A stretch of 64,000 bases of DNA from Pseudomonas mucoides (lineage in GTDB: Bacteria; Pseudomonadota; Gammaproteobacteria; Pseudomonadales; Pseudomonadaceae): contig NZ_JACOPW010000005.1 of assembly GCF_015461845.1 (NCBI RefSeq), forward strand, positions 372,001 to 436,000, read 5' to 3'. Each line of letters starts with the position of its first letter. The stretch's first letter is position 1. The notes under the pieces were generated by a model that had not been told where the DNA came from, searched no databases, and saw only the letters and a program-made list of their open reading frames with translations. A program made the translations under genes and the position numbers. Shown here one piece after another: positions 1 through 8,390 of the stretch.

Positions 1-360
1 AATGCTGCGTGCCTTTTCCCGCAAGGCGCGACCTTGTTCAGTGAGTTCGACGATCACCACCCGTTCGTCTTCGCGGCTGCGGGTGCGGCTGAGCAGGCCT
101 TCGACCTCCAGGCGTTTGAGCAACGGCGTCAGCGAGCCGGGATCGGTCAGCAGGCGCGTGCTGATTTCACCTACGGTCAAACCATCGCGTTCCCACAGCA
201 CCATCATCGCCAGGTATTGCGGATAGGTCAGGCCCAGCGCTTGCAACAGCGGTTTATAGACCTTGGTCATCAGTAGCGAAGTCGAGTGCAGGGCGAAACA
301 CGCCTGATTATCCAGCAGCAGTTGTTCACAGTTATCCGGGGTGTCGCGTTCGGTGGTCAT
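1..360 (-). CDS. ohrR: OhrR, MarR-family organic peroxide sensor (3' end missing)
   Basis: The first 120 residues of a MarR-family repressor are read leftwards from an ATG at 360; the C-terminus lies outside the window. The N-terminus carries the OhrR hallmark: a single Cys (about residue 21) in DNQACFALHSTS, the peroxide-reactive position of OhrR proteins, followed by the family motif LGLTYPQYLAM and a winged helix (LTDPGSLTPLLKRLE, then the basic wing SRTRSREDER). OhrR represses the peroxiredoxin gene ohr until the Cys is oxidised by organic hydroperoxides; ohr itself would be expected just outside the left edge. It is a paralogue of OspR at 15572. The family call is firm; the gene name rests on the Cys context and on remembered synteny with P. 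aeruginosa. Confidence 0.85.
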   Translation of the reverse strand, partial: MTTERDTPDNCEQLLLDNQACFALHSTSLLMTKVYKPLLQALGLTYPQYLAMMVLWERDGLTVGEISTRLLTDPGSLTPLLKRLEVEGLLSRTRSREDERVVIVELTEQGRALREKARSI

Positions 361-430
361 CTCAAAAGCCTTGATCGGTAATCCTCATGAATCTAGCGGG
401 CGAATCTTTAATGCGCCATATAATTTTCGA

Positions 431-1387
431 CTAGTGGCGATCCAGCGTGTTTTGCAGTGCCAGGTCCCACGGCGGGATCGGGCTGAAGCGAGTCTTGAGG
501 TATTCCAGCAACAACCGGCTGCGCGAGTTAAGCTGTTGCGCCAATCGCAAGGCATAGATGCCGGCGCTCTCCGGTTTGGGCAGACCGTTTTCGCAGAACA
601 GCGGCAGCAATTCACCGCGCAGCAGGTATTCACTGGCCAGCCAGGTCGGCAGGTGGGCGATGCCCAGCCCGGCCAATGCGCCACAGACCAGCGCTTCGGC
701 ATTGTTGGCGCTCATGCGGATCCGCGTCGGGCGATGCAAATGCATTTGCCCGTCACGTTCGAAGCGCCACGCGAAGGGCGGGGCGAGTCCATCCCAATCG
801 AGGCCTTCGTGATCGACTAACTGTGCGGGCTCGGTTGGCACACCGCGGCGTTGCAGATAGTCCGGGCTGGCGCAGGCAATGCGCACCAGGCTCGCCAGTG
901 GCGTGGCCACCAGTCGGGTGTCGGCCATCTGTCCGGCGCGCAATACCAGATCGACCTTGCCCAGGTTCAAGCCTTGCATGTCGACGAAGCTGTCGATCAG
1001 GTGCAGTTGCACGTCGAGGCCGGGGTACAGCATCAGGAAATCGGCAATCACCGGGGCCAGATGCCGTCGCCCGAATGCCGCGGGCGCATCGATTCTGATC
1101 AAGCCTTCCGGCGCGCTGCTCAGGGACACCGCTTCGGCCCGTGCCAGCCGAAGCTCGGCGACGATTCGTCGGGCGCGCTCGGCAAAGGCCAGGCCCGCCG
1201 GGGTCGCCATCACGGCGTGAGTGCTGCGGGTGAACAACTGGCTGCCGACGGCCTTTTCCAGACTATCAATGCGCCGCGCCACGGCCGATGGGGTCAGGGG
1301 ATGGCGGCGGGAGGCCGCGGAGAAGCTTCCGGATTCCAGCACATCCAGAAACAGCCCAAGCTGTTCGGTCAATTGATTAGGGTTCAT
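431..1387 (-). CDS. LysR-family transcriptional regulator
   Basis: A 318-residue LysR-type regulator. The N-terminal winged helix (about residues 1-60) includes SGSFSAASRRHPLTPSAVARRIDSLE, followed by an inducer-binding region (about 90-300). The ATG at 1387 is chosen because the LTTR domain begins right after it; an in-frame upstream extension looks non-homologous. It is divergently transcribed from the TauE/SafE permease at 1495 with a gap of about 107 bp, the classical LTTR arrangement, so that permease is its likely target (inference). The inducer cannot be deduced. The helix-turn-helix and effector domain resemble the LTTRs often found next to small transporters. Confidence 0.85.
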   Translation of the reverse strand: MNPNQLTEQLGLFLDVLESGSFSAASRRHPLTPSAVARRIDSLEKAVGSQLFTRSTHAVMATPAGLAFAERARRIVAELRLARAEAVSLSSAPEGLIRIDAPAAFGRRHLAPVIADFLMLYPGLDVQLHLIDSFVDMQGLNLGKVDLVLRAGQMADTRLVATPLASLVRIACASPDYLQRRGVPTEPAQLVDHEGLDWDGLAPPFAWRFERDGQMHLHRPTRIRMSANNAEALVCGALAGLGIAHLPTWLASEYLLRGELLPLFCENGLPKPESAGIYALRLAQQLNSRSRLLLEYLKTRFSPIPPWDLALQNTLDRH

Positions 1388-1494
1388 GGTGATCACGGCT
1401 ATGCGAAGTTGGCACAGCCATTGTGCGGTGCTGTGCGTTTCCGCGCCATCGCGGACTGCGTAGCATGAACACCCTGACAAAAGAGGAATCGCCC

Positions 1495-2244
1495 GTGATC
1501 GAGTTTGTGATGTATCTGGTGTTTGGCGCGGCCCTCGGCACCCTCGGCGGGTTGTTCGGGATCGGCGGCGGTTTGATCGCGATCCCGTTGCTGGGCGTCC
1601 TGTTCGGGCTTGATCAACAAATCGCCCAAGGCACCGCGCTGGTGATGGTCGTACCCAACGTCATGCTGGCGCTGTGGCGCTATCACCAGCGCAATCGCAT
1701 TGAATTGCGTCACGCGCTGCCCTTGGCGTCGATGGGCTTCTGTTTTGCCTGGATCGGTTCGATCTGGGCGGTCGGCATCGATGCGCAAACCATGCGCAGC
1801 GGCTTTGTCGCGTTCCTGGTGGCGCTGTCGGCCTACAACCTGTTCCGAATGTTCATCGCCAATACCCCCGCCTCGGCGCAGATGCATTACGGCTGGCCAT
1901 GGCTGGGTGTGCTCGGCGCGGCTTCCGGGACCATGGGCGGCTTGTTTGGTGTAGGCGGGGCGGTGGTGGCGACGCCGGTGTTGACCAGCCTGTTTGGCAC
2001 CAGTCAGGTGGTGGCCCAAGGGTTGTCGCTGGCGCTGGCGTTACCCAGCACCGGCGTCACGCTGGTGACTTACGCGGCGCACCATCAGGTCGACTGGCTG
2101 ATTGGCGTGCCGTTGGCCATCGGCGGGTTGATGAGCATCAGTTGGGGCGTAAAGATCGCCCACGCAATGCCGGAGCGTCTGCTGCGCGGGTTGTTCTGCG
2201 GTTTTCTGGTGTGCTCGGCGGTGATGCTCGCGCTTAAAGTTTGA
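1495..2244 (+). CDS. TauE/SafE-family membrane permease
   Basis: A 249-residue polytopic inner-membrane protein of the TauE/SafE (DUF81) family, which exports or imports sulfonates and organic acids. The duplicated family signature is visible: GTLGGLFGIGGG near the N-terminus and GTMGGLFGVGGAVVATP about residue 145, each opening a four-helix half. I chose the GTG at 1495 because AAGAGGA lies seven bases upstream; the ATG at 1465 is an alternative that would add ten polar residues. It is divergent from the LysR gene at 1387, its likely regulator. The 3' end overlaps the convergent LysR gene by 11 bp. The substrate is unknown. Confidence 0.88.
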   Translation: MIEFVMYLVFGAALGTLGGLFGIGGGLIAIPLLGVLFGLDQQIAQGTALVMVVPNVMLALWRYHQRNRIELRHALPLASMGFCFAWIGSIWAVGIDAQTMRSGFVAFLVALSAYNLFRMFIANTPASAQMHYGWPWLGVLGAASGTMGGLFGVGGAVVATPVLTSLFGTSQVVAQGLSLALALPSTGVTLVTYAAHHQVDWLIGVPLAIGGLMSISWGVKIAHAMPERLLRGLFCGFLVCSAVMLALKV

Positions 2245-3088
2245 AGCCTTCGACAATGTGCTCGGCCAGGCACTCGGTGATCGGCGACGGGTTGTGCAGA
2301 TTGCGCACGAGCATGATGCAGGCTTCCGGTAATTGCGGCAGGTCTTCGGCCTCACCGAGGATGCGCATGTCCGGGGTGATCAGGCTTTCCAGTTGCGCGG
2401 TCACCGCCAGCCCGGCGCTGACCACGGCCATCAATGCCGACAGGCTCGAACTGTTGTAGGCAATCCGGTAATCACGGCCCATCGCATCCAGTGCGTTACA
2501 CGCCCACAGCCGGCAGAAACAATCACTGTTGAACATCGCCAGAGGCAATGGCGTCTGCTCATGGGCGCTGAAGCATTGCGCTTCGGCCCAGACGAAACGT
2601 TCCTTGCGTAACAACTGGCCAATCTCGGTCCCGGGCTCGCGAGTGACGATGGACAGATCCAGGTCCTGACGTTGCAGCAATTGTTTTGATGATTCGCAGT
2701 GAACCTCGATCTGGATCAGCGGATAGCTCTTGGCGAAGCGCGACAAAATCCCCGGCAGAAAGCGCATCACGTAATCGTCCGGTGTGCCGATGCGCACGGT
2801 GCCGACCATGTGCGGCTCCCGCAGCGTGTTGAACACTTCGCTGTGGAGTTTGAGAATGCGCCGCGCATACCCCAGCAAAACCTGGCCTTCGGCGGTCAGT
2901 TTGACCTGTCGCCCATCGCGTTCGAACAGTTGGCGCTGCAACACGTCCTCTTCCAGACGTTTCATCTGCATGCTCACCGCCGACTGCGTGCGATTGACCA
3001 ATTCACCGGCGCGGGTGAAACCGCCCTGGTCGGCGATGGCGACAAAGGTACGCAGGACATCCGTATCGATACTGGGGAAAGCTGACAT
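2234..3088 (-). CDS. LysR-family transcriptional regulator
   Basis: A 284-residue LysR regulator. The N-terminal HTH (about residues 5-65) has ADQGGFTRAGELVNRTQSAVSMQMKRLEE, and the effector-binding domain begins near residue 90 (GTVRIGTPDDYVMRFLP). The ATG at 3088 is preceded by GGAGAT. It is divergent from a DUF1127 small-protein gene (ATG 3185) with a 96-bp gap, an association I recall as common in pseudomonads, so this neighbour is the likely target. The sequence is short for an LTTR but complete. The 3' end overlaps the convergent permease gene by 11 bp, leaving no room for a dedicated terminator between them. Confidence 0.87.
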   Translation of the reverse strand: MSAFPSIDTDVLRTFVAIADQGGFTRAGELVNRTQSAVSMQMKRLEEDVLQRQLFERDGRQVKLTAEGQVLLGYARRILKLHSEVFNTLREPHMVGTVRIGTPDDYVMRFLPGILSRFAKSYPLIQIEVHCESSKQLLQRQDLDLSIVTREPGTEIGQLLRKERFVWAEAQCFSAHEQTPLPLAMFNSDCFCRLWACNALDAMGRDYRIAYNSSSLSALMAVVSAGLAVTAQLESLITPDMRILGEAEDLPQLPEACIMLVRNLHNPSPITECLAEHIVEGFKL

Positions 3089-3184
3089 CCATCAATCTCC
3101 GAGATGGTTACCATCAGAAACATTCGTTGGATTGATCTTATCCCTCGAGCGAGACTTGAGCCATCCCCAACGGAGGACAACGAG

Positions 3185-3400
3185 ATGAAAGGTCAACATC
3201 AACACGTAACGGAAGAAAGATTCTCCATTCATGCGGTATCCGATCTGCTGCACAAGTTTACCCGCTGGTACGAACTTCATCGTGAGCGCGAATTGCTGGC
3301 GAGTCTGAGCGATGAAGCACTCAAGGACATAGGCGTCAGTCGTGCCGATGTCGAACATGAATCGGTCAGACCCTTCTGGGATGATCCGATGCATAAATGA
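3185..3400 (+). CDS. DUF1127 small protein
   Basis: A 71-residue protein whose C-terminal half matches DUF1127: RWYELHRERELLASLSDEALKDIGVSRADVEHE, with the characteristic ending in Trp (RPFW). Larger DUF1127 proteins bind RNA or act in phosphate and carbon turnover in alphaproteobacteria; short ones like this are uncharacterised. GGAGG sits at 3172-3176, eight bases before the ATG, which fixes the start although an upstream in-frame extension exists. It is divergent from the LysR gene. The N-terminal 25 residues are polar and unrelated to the domain. Confidence 0.85.
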   Translation: MKGQHQHVTEERFSIHAVSDLLHKFTRWYELHRERELLASLSDEALKDIGVSRADVEHESVRPFWDDPMHK

Positions 3401-3464
3401 TGAGGCCATTGCTACACAAACCCCTCTCTGGTGAGGTAGGTTGCGAGCAGACACGGAGGTATTC

Positions 3465-4694
3465 ATGCCCGCAACGCTGTCCTTTTCCAACCGACAAGCT
3501 CGACGTCTGGCACTGGCTGCCCAAGGGTTCAACGGGCGCCAGCCGCCAGCGACGATCACGCCTGTTCAACTCAATCGACTGATCGAACGGCTGGGTATTT
3601 TGCAGATCGATTCGGTCAACGCGTTAGTGCGTTCGCACTACCTTCCCTTGTTTTCCCGCCTTGGAAATTACTCATCCGACTTACTCGATCAGGCTGCCTG
3701 GAGTCAGGGCCGACGTCGCACGTTGTTTGAATACTGGGGGCACGAAGCCTCGTTGCTGCCGTTGTCGATGTATCCCCTGATGCGTTGGCGCATGCAGCGC
3801 GCTACGCGTGGCGAAGATATCTATCAGCAACTGGCGCGTTTCGGGCGTGAACAACAGGACACCATTCGCCGGGTGCTGGCCTCGGTCGAAGAACTCGGCG
3901 CGCTGGGTGCCGGAAGCCTGTCGACTCGTGAGGAACGGGCCGGGCCGTGGTGGGACTGGAGCGCGGAAAAGCATGCGCTGGAATGGTTGTTTGCCGCCGG
4001 CGAAGTGACGGTGGCCGGCCGGCGTGGTTTCGAACGACTTTATGATTTGCCGGAGCGGGTGATTCCTTCGGCCATTTTGCAGCAGCCGGAATTAAGTGAG
4101 GCCGAGGCTCAGCGCGGCCTGTTATTGCATGCGGTGACGGCATTGGGTGTCGGCACGGAAAAAGACCTGCGGGACTATTTTCGCTTGAACCCGGCAGACA
4201 GTCGCCCGCGTCTGGCAGAACTGGTCGAGGCCGGTGAGTTGCTGACCTGCGAAGTGCAAGGCTGGCGGCAAGCGGCGTATTGCCTGCCCGAGCCGAAAGT
4301 GCCGCGCAAGGTTGCGGCCAGTGCATTGCTTTCACCGTTTGATTCGCTGATCTGGGAACGCAGTCGTACCGAGCGGTTGTTTGATTTCCGCTACCGGCTG
4401 GAGATTTATACGCCGCAGGACAAGCGGGTTTACGGGTATTACGTGTTGCCGTTTTTGCACAACGAACGGATTGCCGCGCGGGTGGATCTGCGGGCGGAGC
4501 GGGCGTTGGGGCGGTTGGCGGTGCACGCGGTACACGAGGAAGAGCCGGGGCTGGATGATGAAGGGATGCAAGCTTTGGCAGTCAATCTGCAGCGGATGGC
4601 GGACTGGTTGGGGCTTGAGCGGGTGCAGTTGAATTGTCAGCGGGTGAGTGCCGACAGGTTAAGAGTGGCATTGGCTCAATTCTCTGGTGTTTAA
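3465..4694 (+). CDS. YcaQ/AlkZ-type DNA glycosylase
   Basis: A 409-residue winged-helix protein of the YcaQ (HTH_42, formerly DUF1006) family. Members are DNA glycosylases that unhook alkylated bases and interstrand crosslinks. The catalytic QxD motif of the YcaQ branch is seen as LGILQIDSVN (Gln about 47, Asp about 49). Further family blocks are FEYWGHEASLLP (about 95) and LLSPFDSLIWERSRTERLFDFRYRLEIY (about 290-320). GGAGG at 3455-3459 supports the ATG at 3465. It stands alone between the DUF1127 gene and the convergent DAHP synthase gene. Repair of crosslinks is inferred from the family; the E. coli enzyme is the reference. Confidence 0.88.
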   Translation: MPATLSFSNRQARRLALAAQGFNGRQPPATITPVQLNRLIERLGILQIDSVNALVRSHYLPLFSRLGNYSSDLLDQAAWSQGRRRTLFEYWGHEASLLPLSMYPLMRWRMQRATRGEDIYQQLARFGREQQDTIRRVLASVEELGALGAGSLSTREERAGPWWDWSAEKHALEWLFAAGEVTVAGRRGFERLYDLPERVIPSAILQQPELSEAEAQRGLLLHAVTALGVGTEKDLRDYFRLNPADSRPRLAELVEAGELLTCEVQGWRQAAYCLPEPKVPRKVAASALLSPFDSLIWERSRTERLFDFRYRLEIYTPQDKRVYGYYVLPFLHNERIAARVDLRAERALGRLAVHAVHEEEPGLDDEGMQALAVNLQRMADWLGLERVQLNCQRVSADRLRVALAQFSGV

Positions 4695-4696
4695 GC

Positions 4697-4774
4697 GGCC
4701 GCCATCGCGGGCAAGCCCGCTCCCACATGGATCACCTAAACCCTGTGGGAGCGGGCTTGCCCGCGATGGCGGCC
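4697..4774. repeat. REP inverted pair
   Basis: Two facing REP units: GCCGCCATCGCGGGCAAGCC at the left, and on the right its reverse complement, separated by about 14 bases. It lies between two convergent genes (ends at 4694 and 4801), the usual location of Pseudomonas REP doublets, and may serve to end or protect both transcripts. Confidence 0.9.
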
Positions 4775-4800
4775 AGTCAAGCAATAAAGAACCTGCTGGC

Positions 4801-6147
4801 TTAACGCCGAACCTGTTTCAGTGTCTCCGCAATAAGAAAAGCCAATTCCAGCGACTGATCTGCATTCATCCGTGGATCACAATGGGTGTGATACCGGTCC
4901 GACAGCCCATCCTCAGTAATCGGCCGCGCCCCACCAATGCATTCAGTCACGTTCTGCCCGGTCATCTCGATGTGGATACCGCCGGCATAACTGCCTTCCG
5001 CCTGGTGAACCTGGAAGAATTGCTTCACCTCGCCAAGGATCTGCGCGAAGTCGCGGGTTTTGTAGCCGCTGCTGGCCTTGATGGTGTTGCCGTGCATCGG
5101 GTCGGAGCTCCACAGCACCTGCTTGCCTTCGCGCTGCACTGCGCGGATCAGCGCCGGCAAATGATCGCCAACCTTGTTCGCACCCATTCGCGCGATCAGG
5201 TTCAGCCGGCCCGGATCGTTGTCCGGGTTCAGCACGTCAATCAGGCGAATCAGGTCTTCAGGGTTCATGCTTGGGCCGACCTTGACCCCGATCGGGTTGT
5301 TCACCCCACGCAGGAATTCGACGTGTGCGCCATCGAGCTGGCGGGTGCGGTCGCCGATCCACAGCATGTGCGCCGAGCAATCGTAGTAATCGTTGGTCAG
5401 GCTGTCGCGCCGTACGAAGGCTTCTTCGTAGTTGAGCAGCAGCGCTTCGTGGGCGGTGAAGAAACTGGTTTCGCGCAATTGCGGCGAAGTGTCCATGCCG
5501 CAGGCGCGCATGAACGCCAGGGTTTCATCGATGCGGTCGGCCAGGTGGCTGTATTTTTCCGCCAGTGCCGAGTTGGCGATGAAGTCCAGGTTCCACTTGT
5601 GCACCTGATGCAGATCGGCAAACCCGCCCTGGGCGAATGCCCGCAGCAGGTTCAGGGTGGCGGTGGACTGATGGTAAGACTGAAGCAGGCGTTCCGGGTC
5701 CGGCACGCGGCTTTTCTCGTCGAAACCGATGCCGTTGACGATGTCGCCACGGTAGGCGGGCAGGGTCACGCCGTCGATGGTTTCGTCATTGGCCGAACGC
5801 GGTTTGGCGAACTGACCGGCCATGCGCCCGACCTTGACCACCGGGCAACCGGCGGCGAAGGTCATGACGATCGCCATTTGCAGCAGGACTTTGAAGGTGT
5901 CGCGGATTTTCGCGGCAGAGAACTCGGCAAAGCTCTCGGCGCAATCGCCGCCCTGCAACAGGAAGGCGCGCCCCTGGGTCACTTCGGCAAACTGACGGCG
6001 CAACTCCCGGGCCTCACCGGCAAACACCAGCGGCGGATAACCGGCCAGGGTTTGCTCGACTTGCTGCAAGTGAGCGGCGTCGGGGTATTGAGGTTGTTGC
6101 TGGATCGGCAGGGCGCGCCAGCTGTCAGGGCTCCAGGGTTGGCTCAT
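4801..6147 (-). CDS. Class II DAHP synthase (short form)
   Basis: A 448-residue class II 3-deoxy-D-arabino-heptulosonate-7-phosphate synthase, joining phosphoenolpyruvate and erythrose-4-phosphate at the entry of the shikimate pathway. Recognisable blocks: LLQGGDCAESFAEF (metal-binding Cys), RMAGQFAKPRS, ETSFFTAHEALLLNYEEA, GVNNPIGVKVGPS, VLWSSDPMHGNT, GGIHIEMTGQNVTEC and HTHCDPRMN. The protein lacks the N-terminal extension of the long Mycobacterium-type enzymes, so it is the short form that P. aeruginosa carries both as a chromosomal enzyme (same 448-residue length as I recall) and as PhzC. No phenazine genes are nearby, so a housekeeping or accessory role is more likely. GTG and ATG starts lie in tandem; ATG at 6147 is used here. 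Confidence 0.93.
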   Translation of the reverse strand: MSQPWSPDSWRALPIQQQPQYPDAAHLQQVEQTLAGYPPLVFAGEARELRRQFAEVTQGRAFLLQGGDCAESFAEFSAAKIRDTFKVLLQMAIVMTFAAGCPVVKVGRMAGQFAKPRSANDETIDGVTLPAYRGDIVNGIGFDEKSRVPDPERLLQSYHQSTATLNLLRAFAQGGFADLHQVHKWNLDFIANSALAEKYSHLADRIDETLAFMRACGMDTSPQLRETSFFTAHEALLLNYEEAFVRRDSLTNDYYDCSAHMLWIGDRTRQLDGAHVEFLRGVNNPIGVKVGPSMNPEDLIRLIDVLNPDNDPGRLNLIARMGANKVGDHLPALIRAVQREGKQVLWSSDPMHGNTIKASSGYKTRDFAQILGEVKQFFQVHQAEGSYAGGIHIEMTGQNVTECIGGARPITEDGLSDRYHTHCDPRMNADQSLELAFLIAETLKQVRR

Positions 6148-6309
6148 CACGTTCTCTAGTGTTTTACGCTCGGACGGTTATGTTATCAGCAATTAGTGCG
6201 TGACCTGTTCCCGTCGCTTCGCGGACAATCGCGCCTTTGCCGCGCCCCCTCGCGGTTTTATTGCGCTGCTGTTTATCACAGGTCGGCGCGGCAGCAATCA
6301 GGAGACGAA

Positions 6310-7065
6310 ATGACTGAGGAGCGCGTCGAGCATCTGCTCGCCGAGGTACAGGATGAGTTCGGCGTGATACGCGTGCTGGAAGTCGCCGACTACCGTTTTC
6401 TGGAGTTCGGCGATGCCATCGAGCAGAGCTGCGTCTTCACCGCTGATCCGAGCTGGCTCGAGTACGACTACACCCGGGCGATGCTGATCGGTGCGCTGTG
6501 CCACGAGCAGCCGGAAAGCGCGCTGTTTCTGGGGCTTGGCGCGGGCACGCTGACTCAGGCCTGCCTGAAGTTTCTGCCGCTGGAAGATGTCGAAGCGATT
6601 GAATTGCGCCCGGACGTACCGCGCCTGGCCATTGAATACCTGGGGTTGGATGATGATCCTCGGTTGTATATCCGGGTGGGTGATGCGCTGGAATTGCTCG
6701 ACACCGCTGAGCCGGCGGACCTGATTTTCGTCGACCTTTACACCGATGTCGGTCCGGGTGTCGGGCATCTGGCCTGGAGCTTTCTGGAAAACTGTCAGAA
6801 GCGCTTGAATCCGGGGGGCTGGCTGGTGATCAATCAATGGGCCACCGATGATGGAAAACCGTTGGGCGCGGCGTTGTTGCGCGGGCTTTATCACCGGCAT
6901 TACTGGGAGCTGCCGGTGAAGGAGGGCAATGTGATTTTGATCGTGCCTTCGGAGCTGGATCAGGAATTGGACATGGACGGTTTGCTCGCCCGGGCCGAAG
7001 GGCTGGCGCCGCGATTGGGGTATTCGTTGCAGTCGCTGATCAAGGCGATTCGCCCGGCGACTTAA
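6310..7065 (+). CDS. Spermidine-synthase-like methyltransferase-fold protein
   Basis: A 251-residue protein with the Rossmann core of spermine/spermidine synthases. The SAM-type loop is ALFLGLGAGTLTQACL (about residues 75-90), the acidic residue ending strand 2 is in VEAIELRPDV, and the aspartate block is LIFVDLYTDVGPG (about 140). The N-terminal beta domain of true SpeE is much reduced and no speD lies nearby, so polyamine synthesis is doubtful; pseudomonads carry several such orphan homologues of unknown reaction. GGAGA just upstream of ATG 6310 sets the start; an upstream in-frame extension is ignored. Confidence 0.8.
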   Translation: MTEERVEHLLAEVQDEFGVIRVLEVADYRFLEFGDAIEQSCVFTADPSWLEYDYTRAMLIGALCHEQPESALFLGLGAGTLTQACLKFLPLEDVEAIELRPDVPRLAIEYLGLDDDPRLYIRVGDALELLDTAEPADLIFVDLYTDVGPGVGHLAWSFLENCQKRLNPGGWLVINQWATDDGKPLGAALLRGLYHRHYWELPVKEGNVILIVPSELDQELDMDGLLARAEGLAPRLGYSLQSLIKAIRPAT

Positions 7066-7086
7066 ATGGGTTGCCTGTAATGGCCT

Positions 7087-7154
7087 CATCGCGGGCAAGC
7101 CTTGCTTCTACAGGTTGTGGATAACCCTTGTAGGAGCAAGGCTTGCCCGCGATT
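7087..7154. repeat. REP inverted pair
   Basis: Facing arms ATCGCGGGCAAGCCTTGCTT and its complement on the right, with a spacer around TTGTGGATAA. The unit differs from the 4697 copy by an AAGGC core (gcaagccttgc) and so looks like another subfamily. It lies between convergent genes. Confidence 0.9.
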
Positions 7155-7177
7155 AAGTCCGAAAAAACAACACAAAA

Positions 7178-7969
7178 TCAAAGCCCTTTGAAGATACCGG
7201 GCCGCTTCTCGACCATCGACCGCACCCCCTCCTTGGCATCCTCACTCGCCAACAACTTCTTCACCAGCGGCGGCAATCCCTGCGCCGCCGCCGTTTCCCC
7301 TTCATAGCGCGCCTGCCGCGCCGACATCAACGTCGCCTGCACGCCCAATGGCGCCTGCCGGGCAATCCGTTCCGCCAATTCAATCGCCCTTGGCAGCAGA
7401 TCCTCGCTGGCCATGACTTCCTGCACCAGACCCAGATGCAACGCGTCATGCGCATCAAACTCATCACCGGTGAGCAGCCAGCGCATGGCATTGCCCCAGC
7501 CGGCGACCTGGTGCAGGCGCAATGTGGCGCCGCCAAACGGAAAAATCCCGCGCTGCACTTCTTTCTGGGCAAAGCGGGTGTTACTGGCGCACAGGTTGAT
7601 GTCAGCGGCCAGCATCAACTCGATGCCGATGGTCAGGCAGTAGCCTTGCGCGGCAACAATCACCGGTTTGCTGACGCGGGGGCCGGCAAAAACACCCCAT
7701 GGATCGCAGCCACCCGGCGGGGCCTGCCAGCCTTCGGCCAACGCCGCGCTGGCACTGACCAGATCGAGCCCGGCGGTGAAATGCTCGCCATGACCGAACA
7801 CCACCGCGACCCGCGCCTCGTTATCGGCCTCGAATTCGCCGTAGGCCAGGCTCAGTTCGTTGAGCAGTTCAAGGTCGAAGGCGTTGCGCTTGGCCACCCG
7901 ATCCAGGCCGATCATCAGGACATGACCGTGTCGTTCGCGGGTGACGCGACTGCAAGCGGGCTGATTCAT
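7178..7969 (-). CDS. Enoyl-CoA hydratase/isomerase family protein
   Basis: A 263-residue crotonase-fold protein. The oxyanion-hole loops are VVFGHGEHFTAGLDL (about 60-75) and AAQGYCLTIGIELMLAADI (about 105-125). The usual second catalytic Glu position reads RFAQKEVQRGIFPFGG. The first loop has HFTAGLDL where hydratases have FCAGADI, as in several crotonase-family proteins of uncertain substrate. The ATG at 7969 is chosen since the domain starts at once; 26 upstream in-frame codons look non-coding. It is convergent with the spermidine-synthase-like gene and divergent from the DEAD-box helicase. The physiological substrate is not inferable. Confidence 0.85.
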   Translation of the reverse strand: MNQPACSRVTRERHGHVLMIGLDRVAKRNAFDLELLNELSLAYGEFEADNEARVAVVFGHGEHFTAGLDLVSASAALAEGWQAPPGGCDPWGVFAGPRVSKPVIVAAQGYCLTIGIELMLAADINLCASNTRFAQKEVQRGIFPFGGATLRLHQVAGWGNAMRWLLTGDEFDAHDALHLGLVQEVMASEDLLPRAIELAERIARQAPLGVQATLMSARQARYEGETAAAQGLPPLVKKLLASEDAKEGVRSMVEKRPGIFKGL

Positions 7970-8390
7970 GGAACAATTCCTCGGGCGGGAAGGGTGTGTC
8001 AGACCGCAGGTCTGCTTGCTAACGATGAACCGTTTTAGCGCCATCACCAGCAGGGCCGGGCCTTTGAAAAATAGACCGTGTCAGGATTATCCGCAAAGCC
8101 TGTGACACAACGGTGTATCCGTCAGTTTTCCGACAAATAATGCTCCCTTTTTTGGCGAATTCCGGTATAGTGCGCGCCGGCCTTTAACCGGGCCGCGTTT
8201 AGGTAGCGCAATTCCCCGAAGTCAGCTTCGGCTGCACGTCCGCACAGCGGACTCTCCCTTGACGAATCTTTTTCATTCATTCGTTTTCGCAAATCCCCGC
8301 CGACAAAGCAGCCAGGGCGACTCTTGAGTCTTACACGGCATGCGCAGCTTTGGAGCATGGGTCTTTGCGGATGCACTTAGAGGCAGACCC
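7970..8390. other. Intergenic region and long leader of the DEAD-box gene
   Basis: 421 bp with no coding gene between divergent genes. On the plus strand TATAGT at 8166-8171 is a credible -10 (context GGTATAGTGCGCGCC), giving a leader of roughly 210 nt before the helicase start. The leader holds small hairpins (CCGGCCTTTAACCGGGCC at 8177; CGAAGTCAGCTTCG at 8217) and a U-rich stretch near 8268. Long structured leaders are known for deaD-type helicases in enterics. No good -35 was seen. Confidence 0.5.

Noticed and set aside
8152..8157. TTGGCG as a -35 element for the DEAD-box promoter
   Set aside because: It is only 8 bp from the TATAGT -10, far from the 16-18 bp needed.
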